NCBI RefSeq assembly: GCF_016905005.1
Contig: NZ_JADIKC010000003.1
Location: 1,105,804-1,169,803, forward strand
Reading direction: 5' to 3'
DNA length: 64,000 nt
Origin: Dyella kyungheensis
Lineage (GTDB): Bacteria > Pseudomonadota > Gammaproteobacteria > Xanthomonadales > Rhodanobacteraceae
Shown here in pieces: positions 52,755-61,229 of this stretch. Both the position numbers and the translations under genes were made by a program. Numbering within the stretch: position 1 is the first letter of the stretch; every line of letters begins with the position of its first letter. The notes beneath the pieces were generated by a model. That model made no database searches. It worked only from the letters and a program-made list of their open reading frames with translations, and had not been told where the DNA came from.

Positions 52755-53093
52755 ATGAAGATCGGTATGGTCGGATGGTTGATGCTCGTGCTCGCCGGTC
52801 CCGCGGTGGCCTGGCAGAACCCGCCGCCGGCGCCACCGCCGCATCAGGCGGCATCGCAGATCCACAGCTCGGCCGATGCCCAGCTGCAGGCGTCCGTGCG
52901 CAAGGCCATCGCCAACGACGCTTCGCTGTCCGACGCCGGCCACCAGGTGGCGGTGATCGTCTCCGATGGCGCCGTGGTGCTGCGCGGGCCGGTGAAGGAC
53001 GATACCGAAAAGACGCGCATCGATACGCTGGTGCGACAGGTCGGTGGCGTGAAGGAAGTGACCAACGAACTGGACGTGCGGCCGCCCACGTGA
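52755..53093 (+). CDS. exported BON-domain protein
   Basis: 112 residues with GAGG six bases before the ATG. A signal peptide (MVGWLMLVLAGPAVA) is followed by a Pro-rich linker (QNPPPAPPPHQ) and a single BON domain (about 38-108: ADAQLQASVRKAIANDASLSDAGHQVAVIVSDGAVVLRGPVKDDTEKTRIDTLVRQVGGVKEVTNELDV). The central glycine of the VLRGPV turn is conserved. BON proteins bind phospholipid or other envelope components and appear in osmotic or stress responses (OsmY-like). Likely periplasmic. Transcribed alone; the phosphoketolase operon follows 94 bases later. Confidence 0.88.
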   Translation: MKIGMVGWLMLVLAGPAVAWQNPPPAPPPHQAASQIHSSADAQLQASVRKAIANDASLSDAGHQVAVIVSDGAVVLRGPVKDDTEKTRIDTLVRQVGGVKEVTNELDVRPPT

Positions 53094-53186
53094 CCCATGG
53101 CCGCGAAGGTCCGTCGCGATGACGGGACCTGCACGCCACTGAAGGCAGCATCTCCGGTCGGGTTCCGCTCATGAAGGATGCGCGCC

Positions 53187-55547
53187 ATGCCGTCACTCGA
53201 CCCTGTCCTGCTGGACAGAATGCAGCGCTATTGGAATGCGGCGAACTACCTTACCGTCGGGCAGATCTACCTGCGCGACAATCCGCTCCTGCACGAGCCG
53301 CTGACGCTCGATCACGTCAAGCAGCGCCTGCTGGGGCACTGGGGTACCACCTCGGGGCTCAACTTCATCTACGTGCATCTGAACCGGATCATCCGGCAGC
53401 ACGCGTTGAACATGATCTACGTGATCGGCCCCGGTCACGGCGGCCCCGGCCTGGTGGCGAACAGCTACCTGGAAGGTTCGTACACCGAAATCTATCCACA
53501 CGTGGGGCGCGACCTGGCAGGCCTGCGCGAGCTCTTCCGGCAGTTCTCATGGCCGTACGGCATACCCAGCCACGTGGCGCCGGAAACGCCGGGCTCGATC
53601 CATGAAGGCGGCGAGCTGGGCTATTCGCTGTCGCACGCGTACGGCGCGGCATTCGACAACCCGGAGCTGATCGTCAGCTGCATCATCGGCGATGGCGAAG
53701 CGGAAACCGGGCCGCTCGCCACCAGCTGGCATTCCAACAAGTTCCTGAATCCGGCGCGCGACGGTGCGGTGCTGCCGATTCTCCATCTCAATGGCTACAA
53801 GATCGCCAACCCCACCGTGCTTGCCCGCATCGGCGATCGCGAGCTGAAGTATCTGTTGCAGGGCTACGGGCACGATCCGCTGTTCGTCGAAGGCAGCGAT
53901 CCGGGCGAGATGCACGAAGCGTTCGCTGCCGCGCTGGATCTGTGCGTTTCGCGCATCAAGCGCATCCAGGGTCGCGCACGGCGCGCCGGTGCGGGAGCGG
54001 CGAAACGGCCGCGCTGGCCGATGATCGTGCTGCGTTCGCCCAAGGGATGGACCGGCCCCGCCTTTGTCGACGGCCTGCCGGTGGAAGGCACCTGGCGCGC
54101 GCACCAGGTGCCGTTGTCGGACATGAGCAAGCCGGGGCACCTGGCGATACTCGAGCAATGGATGCGCAGCTATCGCCCGAACGAATTGTTCGATCGCAAT
54201 GGCACCTTGATCGAGGAGCTCGCGCAACTGCCGCCCTCCGGCCAGCAACGCATGAGCGCCAATCCCCATGCCAACGGCGGCAGCTTGCTGAAGCCGCTGC
54301 GCATGCCGGACTTTCGCACGCACGCTCTCGAACTCGAACGGCCGGGCGCGCTCAAGGCCGAGGCCACGCGCAACCTCGGGCGCTGGTTGCGCGAGGTGAT
54401 GGCACTCAACCGCGACGAGGTCAATTTCCGCCTGTTCGGCCCGGACGAAACCGCCTCCAACCGGCTGGAAGCGGTGTACGAGGCGTCACCGAAAACATGG
54501 ATGGCCGAAACGATCGATACCGACATGAACCTCGCGCCCGACGGCCGCGTGATGGAAATGCTCAGCGAGCACCAGTGCCAGGGTTGGCTGGAAGGTTATC
54601 TGCTGACCGGCAGGCATGGCTTGTTCAATTGCTACGAAGCCTTCATCCATATCGTCGACTCGATGTTCAACCAGCACGCCAAGTGGTTGAAGGTGACCCG
54701 CACCATGTCGTGGCGGCCGCCGATCGCCTCGCTCAACTATCTGCTCAGCTCGCATGTGTGGCATCAGGACCACAACGGTTTTTCGCACCAGGATCCGGGC
54801 TTCATCGATCACGTGGCGAACAAGAAGGCCGAGATCGTGCGGATCTATCTGCCGCCCGACGCCAACTGCCTGTTGTCGGTGGCGGACCATTGCTTGCGCA
54901 GCCGCCAGTACGTCAACCTGATCATCTCCGGCAAGCAGCCCGACTGGCAGTGGCTGGACATCGAACAGGCGATCGCGCATTGCACGGCGGGCGCCGGCAT
55001 CTGGCACTGGGCCGGCAGCGGCGACGACGACCCGGAGGTGGTGATGGCCTGCGCCGGCGATGCACCGACGGTGGAATCGCTGGCCGCGGTGACGTTGCTG
55101 CGGCAATACGTGCCCGACTTGCGTGTCCGCGTGGTCAACGTGGTGGACCTGCTCACCTTGCAGACGTCCGACGAACATCCGCACGGCATGGATCACGACG
55201 AATTCGATCGCCTGTTCACGCGCGACCGTCCGGTGATCTTCGCGTTCCATGGCTATCCCGGCATCATCCACAAGCTCACCTACCGTCGCCACAACCACGA
55301 CAACATCCATGTGCGCGGCTACAAGGAAGAGGGCACTACCACCACGCCGTTCGACATGATGGTGTTGAACAACCTCGACCGCTTCCAGTTGGCGCTGGAC
55401 GTGATTCGCCGCGTGCCAAGGCTCGCACCGCTGCGCGCCGAGGCCGAGCAGCGTTACTGGAGCGATATCGAGCGGCACCGCCTGTACGTGAGCGAGCATG
55501 GCATCGACCTGCCGGATGTGCGCGACTGGCAATGGCAACCCGCATGA
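53187..55547 (+). CDS. xfp: xylulose-5-phosphate/fructose-6-phosphate phosphoketolase
   Basis: 786 residues. The ATG at 53187 is preferred: AAGGA lies eight bases upstream, whereas an ATG at 53178 would overlap it. The XFP landmarks are present: [87 protein letters not shown], the thiamine-diphosphate stretch [25 protein letters not shown], and a closing [12 protein letters not shown]. The enzyme splits xylulose 5-phosphate (or fructose 6-phosphate) with phosphate into acetyl phosphate and a triose/tetrose phosphate. It is coupled to acetate kinase by an ATGA overlap, giving an ATP-yielding route. Cytosolic. Confidence 0.95.
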   Translation: MPSLDPVLLDRMQRYWNAANYLTVGQIYLRDNPLLHEPLTLDHVKQRLLGHWGTTSGLNFIYVHLNRIIRQHALNMIYVIGPGHGGPGLVANSYLEGSYTEIYPHVGRDLAGLRELFRQFSWPYGIPSHVAPETPGSIHEGGELGYSLSHAYGAAFDNPELIVSCIIGDGEAETGPLATSWHSNKFLNPARDGAVLPILHLNGYKIANPTVLARIGDRELKYLLQGYGHDPLFVEGSDPGEMHEAFAAALDLCVSRIKRIQGRARRAGAGAAKRPRWPMIVLRSPKGWTGPAFVDGLPVEGTWRAHQVPLSDMSKPGHLAILEQWMRSYRPNELFDRNGTLIEELAQLPPSGQQRMSANPHANGGSLLKPLRMPDFRTHALELERPGALKAEATRNLGRWLREVMALNRDEVNFRLFGPDETASNRLEAVYEASPKTWMAETIDTDMNLAPDGRVMEMLSEHQCQGWLEGYLLTGRHGLFNCYEAFIHIVDSMFNQHAKWLKVTRTMSWRPPIASLNYLLSSHVWHQDHNGFSHQDPGFIDHVANKKAEIVRIYLPPDANCLLSVADHCLRSRQYVNLIISGKQPDWQWLDIEQAIAHCTAGAGIWHWAGSGDDDPEVVMACAGDAPTVESLAAVTLLRQYVPDLRVRVVNVVDLLTLQTSDEHPHGMDHDEFDRLFTRDRPVIFAFHGYPGIIHKLTYRRHNHDNIHVRGYKEEGTTTTPFDMMVLNNLDRFQLALDVIRRVPRLAPLRAEAEQRYWSDIERHRLYVSEHGIDLPDVRDWQWQPA

Positions 55548-56620
55548 GCGTGCTGAGCCTGAATGTCGGCTCCTCCTCGCTCAAGTTCGGCATCTATCGC
55601 GTGGACGACGGCGAGACGCACGCCATCGCCGAAGGCGAGATCGATGTGCGCGGCGAACACAGGCAGCTGCGTTACCGGCAGGATGGCAAGGCCGTTACCC
55701 AGGCGTTGACCGGGGACAGCGACGCCGCCGCGCTGGACGCCTTGCAACAACTCGCCGGCGATGCCCCCATCGATGCGGTCGCCCACCGCATAGTGCACGG
55801 CGGCCCGTGGCTGCGCGAGCATTGCCTGATCGACGAAGCGGTAACGAAGAAGATCGAAGCGGCCGCCAGCTTCGCGCCGCTGCATGTCCCGGCGGCGCTC
55901 GCGTGGCTCAGGCATGCAACGAAGGCGTTGCCGCGGGCGCGCCAGGTGGCCTGTTTCGACACGGCGTTCCATCGCGACCTGCCCGATACGGCACGGGTGC
56001 TTCCGCTGCCGCACGAACTGTTGGCCAAAGGCGTGCAGCGTTACGGGTTTCACGGACTGTCGTGCGAATCGATCCTGGCACAGATGGAGAACGTGCCGGC
56101 GCGACTGATCATTGCGCATCTGGGCAGCGGCGCCAGCCTCACCGCCGTGCGCGACGGCCGGTCGATCGATACCAGCATGGGCATGACGCCCACCGGCGGC
56201 ATCATCATGGGAACGCGGCCGGGCGATCTCGACCCCGGAGTACTGCTGTTCCTGTTGCGCGAAGGACACACGGATACCCGGGAGCTGGAGGACCTGCTGG
56301 AGCACCGCTCGGGTCTGCGCGGCATTTCGGGCTTGAGCGCCGATGTGCGTGAGTTGTCGGAGGCGAAAGGCAATCCACTGGCTGCGCTCGCGCTGGAACA
56401 GTTCGCCTTGTCGGTCGCCCGGCAGGCCGCCGGAATGGCCGTGGTGTTGGGCGGCATCGACCTGCTGGTATGTACCGGCGGCATCGGGGAGCACGACGCC
56501 GCCATCCGCGAACGCATCGGCGCGCATCTCGCCCCCTGCTTCCCCACGCTCCCGCTGCGTGTGCTGCCTTCGCAGGAAAACCGCATCATGGCCATCCACG
56601 CGGCTCGACTGGCGCATTGA
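55544..56620 (+). CDS. ackA: acetate kinase
   Basis: 358 residues from the ATG overlapping the phosphoketolase stop (ATGA); somewhat shorter than E. coli AckA (400). Motifs of the ASKHA fold are seen: [16 protein letters not shown] at the N-terminus, [95 protein letters not shown] and [21 protein letters not shown]. It converts the acetyl phosphate made by the upstream enzyme to acetate plus ATP. No phosphotransacetylase lies in the window. The pair suggests fermentation or a pentose-phosphate shunt. Confidence 0.95.
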   Translation: MSVLSLNVGSSSLKFGIYRVDDGETHAIAEGEIDVRGEHRQLRYRQDGKAVTQALTGDSDAAALDALQQLAGDAPIDAVAHRIVHGGPWLREHCLIDEAVTKKIEAAASFAPLHVPAALAWLRHATKALPRARQVACFDTAFHRDLPDTARVLPLPHELLAKGVQRYGFHGLSCESILAQMENVPARLIIAHLGSGASLTAVRDGRSIDTSMGMTPTGGIIMGTRPGDLDPGVLLFLLREGHTDTRELEDLLEHRSGLRGISGLSADVRELSEAKGNPLAALALEQFALSVARQAAGMAVVLGGIDLLVCTGGIGEHDAAIRERIGAHLAPCFPTLPLRVLPSQENRIMAIHAARLAH

Positions 56621-56679
56621 CGCTTCCTTGCAGGTCGTGGTGCCACGCTGGGCTTTTCCAGACAGTGTGAGCGGCAGCC

Positions 56680-58065
56680 ATGAACACGCGATTCGATGCC
56701 ATCGTGGTGGGAGCGGGGCAGGCGGGTCCTTCGTTGGCGCAGCGACTGGGTGCGGCCGGCCGCAAGGTCGCCCTGATCGAGCGCAAGTTGATGGGCGGCA
56801 CCTGCGTCAACACCGGCTGCATTCCCACCAAGGCCATGGTGGCGAGCGCATACGTGGCGCATACCGGCCGCCGTGCTGCCGAATATGGCGTGGGCACAGG
56901 TGACATCACGGTGGCCATGGAGCGCGTCTGGGAGCGCACGCGGGGCATTTCCGATCGCTCGCGCAGCAACGTGGAAAACTGGGTGGCCGGGATGGCCAAT
57001 GTCACGCTCATCCGGGGGCATGCCCGATTCGAATCGCCGCGGACCCTGTGCGTGGGCGACCAGCTGCTCGAAGCGGATCAGTTCTTCCTCAACGTGGGCG
57101 GCCGCGCCGTGGAGCCGGACTTTCCCGGCGTCAAGACGGTGCCCTATCTCACCAATGTCGGCGTGATGGACCTGAAGGAGCTGCCACGCCACCTGGTGAT
57201 CGTGGGCGGCAGTTACATCGGCCTGGAGTTCGGACAGATGTTCCGCCGCTTCGGTTCGAACGTGACCATCGTGGAGCGCAGCGAGCGCCTGTTGCCCCGG
57301 GAGGATCCGGAAGTATCCGCCGCCGTGATGGACATCCTCCAGCGCGAGGGCATCGAACTGCATCTGGGCGCCGAATGCATCGAGCTGCAGGGTTCGGCCG
57401 GCGCCATCTGCGTCATCGCCGAATGTGCGGAGCCGCGCATGGCCGTGCACGGCACCGATCTTCTGCTGGCCGTGGGGCGACGTCCGAATACCGACGATCT
57501 CGGCCTCGATCGTGCTGGCGTGGAGCGGGACGACCACGGTTACATCGTGGTGGACGATCAGTGCCGAACCAACGTCGACGGCATCTGGGCCATGGGCGAC
57601 TGCAACGGGCGCGGCGCGTTCACGCACACCTCCTACAACGATTATGAAATCGTCGCAGCCAACGTGCTGGACAACGAACTGCGCCGCATCACCGACCGCA
57701 TTCCCGCCTATGCGCTCTATATCGATCCGCCGCTGGGGCGCATCGGGCTCACCGAAACCGAGGCACTGCAGCGCGGCTACGACGTGCAGGTCGGCGTGCG
57801 CCCGATGACGCGCGTGGGCCGCGCCGTCGAACGGGGCGAGACGCTGGGTTTCATGAAGGTGATCGTGGATGCGCAGAGCGAACGCCTGCTGGGCGCGGCC
57901 ATTCTTGGCGCCAGCGGCGACGAGGCGATCCATTGCCTGCTCGACACGATGTATGCGGATGCGCCGTATCGCACCGTGACGCATGCGGTGCATATCCATC
58001 CCACCGTCGCCGAACTGCTGCCGACGACGTTGCAGGATCTGCATCCAGCCAAGGCGCAACGTTGA
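56680..58065 (+). CDS. FAD-dependent pyridine-nucleotide disulfide oxidoreductase (MerA/lipoamide-dehydrogenase-like)
   Basis: 461 residues. The FAD-binding motif DAIVVGAGQAGPSLAQRLGAAGRKVALIER opens the protein, with the redox cysteine pair GGTCVNTGCIPTK at Cys42 and Cys47. The NAD(P) site reads HLVIVGGSYIGLEFGQMFRRFGSNVTIVER, the second FAD segment GIWAMGDCNGRGAFTHTSYND, and the dimer domain ends HIHPTVAELLPTTLQDL. No N-terminal metal-binding domain or C-terminal vicinal Cys pair of mercuric reductase is present, so mercury detoxification is unlikely. The substrate is unknown. It follows ackA by 59 bases and may share its transcript. Confidence 0.88.
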   Translation: MNTRFDAIVVGAGQAGPSLAQRLGAAGRKVALIERKLMGGTCVNTGCIPTKAMVASAYVAHTGRRAAEYGVGTGDITVAMERVWERTRGISDRSRSNVENWVAGMANVTLIRGHARFESPRTLCVGDQLLEADQFFLNVGGRAVEPDFPGVKTVPYLTNVGVMDLKELPRHLVIVGGSYIGLEFGQMFRRFGSNVTIVERSERLLPREDPEVSAAVMDILQREGIELHLGAECIELQGSAGAICVIAECAEPRMAVHGTDLLLAVGRRPNTDDLGLDRAGVERDDHGYIVVDDQCRTNVDGIWAMGDCNGRGAFTHTSYNDYEIVAANVLDNELRRITDRIPAYALYIDPPLGRIGLTETEALQRGYDVQVGVRPMTRVGRAVERGETLGFMKVIVDAQSERLLGAAILGASGDEAIHCLLDTMYADAPYRTVTHAVHIHPTVAELLPTTLQDLHPAKAQR

Positions 58066-58291
58066 GCGTCGACATAGCGCTTCAGGAAGAAGAAAGAGGC
58101 GCTTTGGGCGAGCTCAGCGTCTTCTGCCTGTTCGAAGAAGGGAGCGCGCTGTCGGCTCCAGGCGGCATGTACTGACACCCTTCACGCACACTGTCGGCTC
58201 AGCCTGACGACCTCATTGGGGTTTGCCCGGCTTACACGAACGGCGCCTAGTGGGCATCGTGTGGAATCGTAGTGATTGCCAAGGAAGGGTC

Positions 58292-60349
58292 GTGCCGCGC
58301 CAGTCTGATCTTCGCTTTTCGTTCTCGGTTTCCGCGGGTGGGGGCGGAAATCTCGATCTCAGCGTGATCAGTTTCAGATTGCAGGAGTCGCTGAGCGAGC
58401 CGTTCATGTTGACGCTCGAACTCAGCAGCCCCCAGCCTGACATCGACTTCGGCAGCGTTCTGGAGCAGGACGCAACCTTCGTTATCTGGCGCGGCGAACA
58501 GGCCGAGCGCTACGTGCACGGCGTGGTCAGCGAATTCTGCCAGAAAGACAGTGGATTTCGGCGAACGCATTACGCCGTGACGGTGGAGCCGCTGCTGTCG
58601 CGTGCTGATCTGCGCAGCGATTGGCGCGTTTACCAGAATGCAACCATCCCCGGCATCGTAGCCCAGGCATTGGCTCGTTCCGGCGTCCAGGATATCGATG
58701 CCTACTACACGCGCGAACATCTGCCCACCACCTACTGCGTGCAGCCTGGCGAGACGGACCTTCACTTCATCAAGCGCCTGTGCGCTGAACACGGCATCTA
58801 CTTCGCTTTTCGCTTTGACGCCCGGGGCTCGACCTTAAGCCTGGGCGATCGCCTTTATACCCACGGGGTGATCGAGGGAGGACCCGTTCTTTACAACGCC
58901 ACGCCGGGCGGCGACCAGGCACAACCGTGTCTATCGAAGTTTCAGTACACCGAGCGGGTGCGCACGGCTCGGCAAGTGCAAAGCAACTACGACCACCATA
59001 ACCCCCGCTACAACCATAGATTGACGCGTGTCGGCGACAAGCTCGATCACCAGGCTGGCGATTACCAGCAATTCAACTATCCCGGCCGCTACGTCGATGA
59101 TGCCATTGGCAAGCCAAAGACCGAGGCCCGCCTGCTGGCTCTGCGCCGAGATGCAAAAGTCGCGTCGATCAGGGGCGACGATGCCCGCTTGATACCGGGT
59201 CTCGCCTTCGACATGGAGGGCCATGGGCGAGAGGACTGGAATGTTGGCTGGCGAGTACTGAACCTCGTGCATGAGGGGACCCAGACCACCAGCCAGGAGA
59301 ACGAATCGGCGACCGCAACGGTGGGTACCCATTACGAGTACACCGGCGAAGTCATCCCCGACAGGGTCGAATGGCGTGCCCCGCAACTGCCCAAGCCGCG
59401 CATCGACGGTCCTCAGGTGGCCATCGTCGTGGGTCCGAAAGGCGAAGAAATTTTCACCAATGGGCTAGGGGAAGTGCTCGTTCAATTTGCCTGGGATCAT
59501 TACGGCAACAACGACGAGCACAGCTCATGTTGGGTACGTGCCGGCCAGGCCGCCGCCGGCCCCGGCTACGGCATCCAGTCCATTCCGCGCATCGGACAAG
59601 AAGTTCTGGTGGCTTTCGAATCGGGGGACGCCGATACACCGGTGATCATCAGCCGCCTGCATAACTCACCTACGCCGCCGCCGTATGAATTGCCACGTCA
59701 CAAGACACGTACCGTCATTCGCACCCAGACCCATAAGGGGCAGGGCAACAATGAGCTGCATTTCGAAGACGAAGCGGGCATGGAGAATGTGTATCTGCGC
59801 GCCCAACGCGATCAGACCAGCGATGTGCTCAACAACCAGGTCACGCGCATCGGCAATGACCGCACCGAGAGCATCCAGCACGACCAGCGCGTCGCTATCG
59901 GCAACGAATACCACCTCGAAGTCACGGGTGACAGCGTTTGCGAGCTGAAGGCCGAGCAGCGCATACGCGTGCAGGGCGATCGCCGCACTGAGCTGGCGGC
60001 GGATGATCGCCTGTCCATCGGCGGCACTCTGACGATTCATGCAGGGGATAGTCAGCTGCTCGGTGCCGGCCGCGAAATTCACTTGCAGGCGGGCGACAAA
60101 CTGATCTGTGATGGCGGCCTTCAGCTATCCCTCGCTGGCGGCGGCCATTTCATCAAGCTTGACCCCAGTGGCATCCACAGCAGCGTGCCCATCCAAGTGG
60201 GCGGCGCGCCGGGGCTCGGAACGCCCATCCTCGACGCCGCGCTGGACCCCGATCACTACGTACTGGCGGCCCTGGCAGGCCCGCTTCTGATCTCTCAACA
60301 CTGCGAGTTTGCCAGCGATGGACGCTGCAAGATCCACCTTCGTCACTGA
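58292..60349 (+). CDS. vgrG: VgrG type VI secretion spike protein
   Basis: 685 residues from GTG 58292, chosen because AAGGAAGG lies just upstream; earlier in-frame TTG and GTG codons lack one. The gp27-like base (about 10-380: FRLQESLSEPFMLTLELSSP, YFAFRFDARGSTLSLGD, TERVRTARQVQSNYDHHNPRYN), the OB/gp5 section (VGPKGEEIFTNGLGEVLVQFAWDHYGNNDEHSSCWVRAGQAAAGPG, IPRIGQEVLVAFESGDADTPVI) and a beta-helix needle (LHFEDEAGMENVYLRAQRDQT onward) are all present. The spike punctures the target cell and carries effectors. It stops after a SIHSSVPIQVGG segment without an added toxin domain. No T6SS structural genes are in the window. Confidence 0.95.
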   Translation: MPRQSDLRFSFSVSAGGGGNLDLSVISFRLQESLSEPFMLTLELSSPQPDIDFGSVLEQDATFVIWRGEQAERYVHGVVSEFCQKDSGFRRTHYAVTVEPLLSRADLRSDWRVYQNATIPGIVAQALARSGVQDIDAYYTREHLPTTYCVQPGETDLHFIKRLCAEHGIYFAFRFDARGSTLSLGDRLYTHGVIEGGPVLYNATPGGDQAQPCLSKFQYTERVRTARQVQSNYDHHNPRYNHRLTRVGDKLDHQAGDYQQFNYPGRYVDDAIGKPKTEARLLALRRDAKVASIRGDDARLIPGLAFDMEGHGREDWNVGWRVLNLVHEGTQTTSQENESATATVGTHYEYTGEVIPDRVEWRAPQLPKPRIDGPQVAIVVGPKGEEIFTNGLGEVLVQFAWDHYGNNDEHSSCWVRAGQAAAGPGYGIQSIPRIGQEVLVAFESGDADTPVIISRLHNSPTPPPYELPRHKTRTVIRTQTHKGQGNNELHFEDEAGMENVYLRAQRDQTSDVLNNQVTRIGNDRTESIQHDQRVAIGNEYHLEVTGDSVCELKAEQRIRVQGDRRTELAADDRLSIGGTLTIHAGDSQLLGAGREIHLQAGDKLICDGGLQLSLAGGGHFIKLDPSGIHSSVPIQVGGAPGLGTPILDAALDPDHYVLAALAGPLLISQHCEFASDGRCKIHLRH

Positions 60350-61229
60350 GCGTCTGCCCGGCCTTGCGCTGTATGACACCCTGCTCGATGCCGTCAACAG
60401 CGATCAGGCGTGCTTGATCGTGGACCTGGCGCAGGACAGCGGACTGTCGGAACAGCTTTACCAAGATCAGACGCATGCCGGTTGGAGGGCCGAGTCGCTG
60501 TACGCCGGCACGGCCTACACCTCGCTCGCGCCGGTGGGACCCTTGCTGACCGTGTTCGCGCCAGATGCGCCGCAATGCGCCGCCCTGATCGCGCGCATGG
60601 AGCATGAGCCACTCGCCATCGCGGCCGTGCTGCGTGCCGATGCGACATGGAGCGATCTCGCTACGCATGCGCGCAGCCTCAACAGGGCATTTGGCCCCGA
60701 CGGCACGCCGACGCTTTGTCGCTGGTTCGATCCTCGCTGGTTGCGCGGCCTGTTGAACGTGCTGACACCAGCGGAGCGCCAACGTTTTGCAGGCCCGGTG
60801 GCAGCCTTCGCCTGGCGGGGCACGGAGGGCTGGTATCGCTGGGCGGCGTCCCCTGCGCCTACCTTCGTCGAACATCAGTCGCCCTGGCTCAACTTGGACG
60901 CTGCTCGCCAGGCGATGTTGCTGCAGGAGCGCCGAATGGACACCGCCATTCAATTCGCCGGTGACTATGCCAGCCATCTGCCGGAGGGCTTCGATGGCGT
61001 TCACCAGGCCTATGTCGCGCTCAAAGCGGCCGACGAGCACGGCTATGGGGATCTTGCCGATCAGGAGCGCTGGATGCGCCTGCGCGTCGCCAACGCGGGC
61101 GGCTTCTGGCGCACACCTCCCGCCGTGGCCGTGCTTGCCCGCGACGACCTGAGCCGCGCCGAGCGCCTCGAGCTGCTCGAAGCAGAACTGAGTCCTTCCT
61201 CCCATTCCGCGCAAGGAAGCTATCCATGA
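60318..61229 (+). CDS. DUF4123 effector-loading adaptor
   Basis: 303 residues from ATG 60318, overlapping the end of vgrG by 32 bases. A DUF4123 domain covers about residues 15-140 (LYDTLLDAVNSDQACLIVDLAQDSGLSEQLYQ; SLAPVGPLLTVFAPD; CRWFDPRWLRGLLNVLTPAERQRFAGPVAAFAW). Such proteins are chaperones (Tap/TEC) that attach a specific effector to the VgrG encoded beside them and are not secreted themselves. A helical C-terminal part (DYASHLPEGFDGVHQAYVALKAADEHGYGDLADQERWMRLRV) follows. Translation is coupled to the next gene by ATGA, supporting cognate adaptor-effector pairing. Confidence 0.92.
   Translation: MDAARSTFVTERLPGLALYDTLLDAVNSDQACLIVDLAQDSGLSEQLYQDQTHAGWRAESLYAGTAYTSLAPVGPLLTVFAPDAPQCAALIARMEHEPLAIAAVLRADATWSDLATHARSLNRAFGPDGTPTLCRWFDPRWLRGLLNVLTPAERQRFAGPVAAFAWRGTEGWYRWAASPAPTFVEHQSPWLNLDAARQAMLLQERRMDTAIQFAGDYASHLPEGFDGVHQAYVALKAADEHGYGDLADQERWMRLRVANAGGFWRTPPAVAVLARDDLSRAERLELLEAELSPSSHSAQGSYP

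Noticed and set aside
56050..58059. A 669-codon minus-strand frame across ackA and the disulfide oxidoreductase
   Set aside because: Crosses two genuine genes and their gap; antisense artefact.
56680..58065. Mercuric reductase (merA)
   Set aside because: There is no metal-binding N-terminal domain, no C-terminal vicinal cysteines and no other mer gene nearby.
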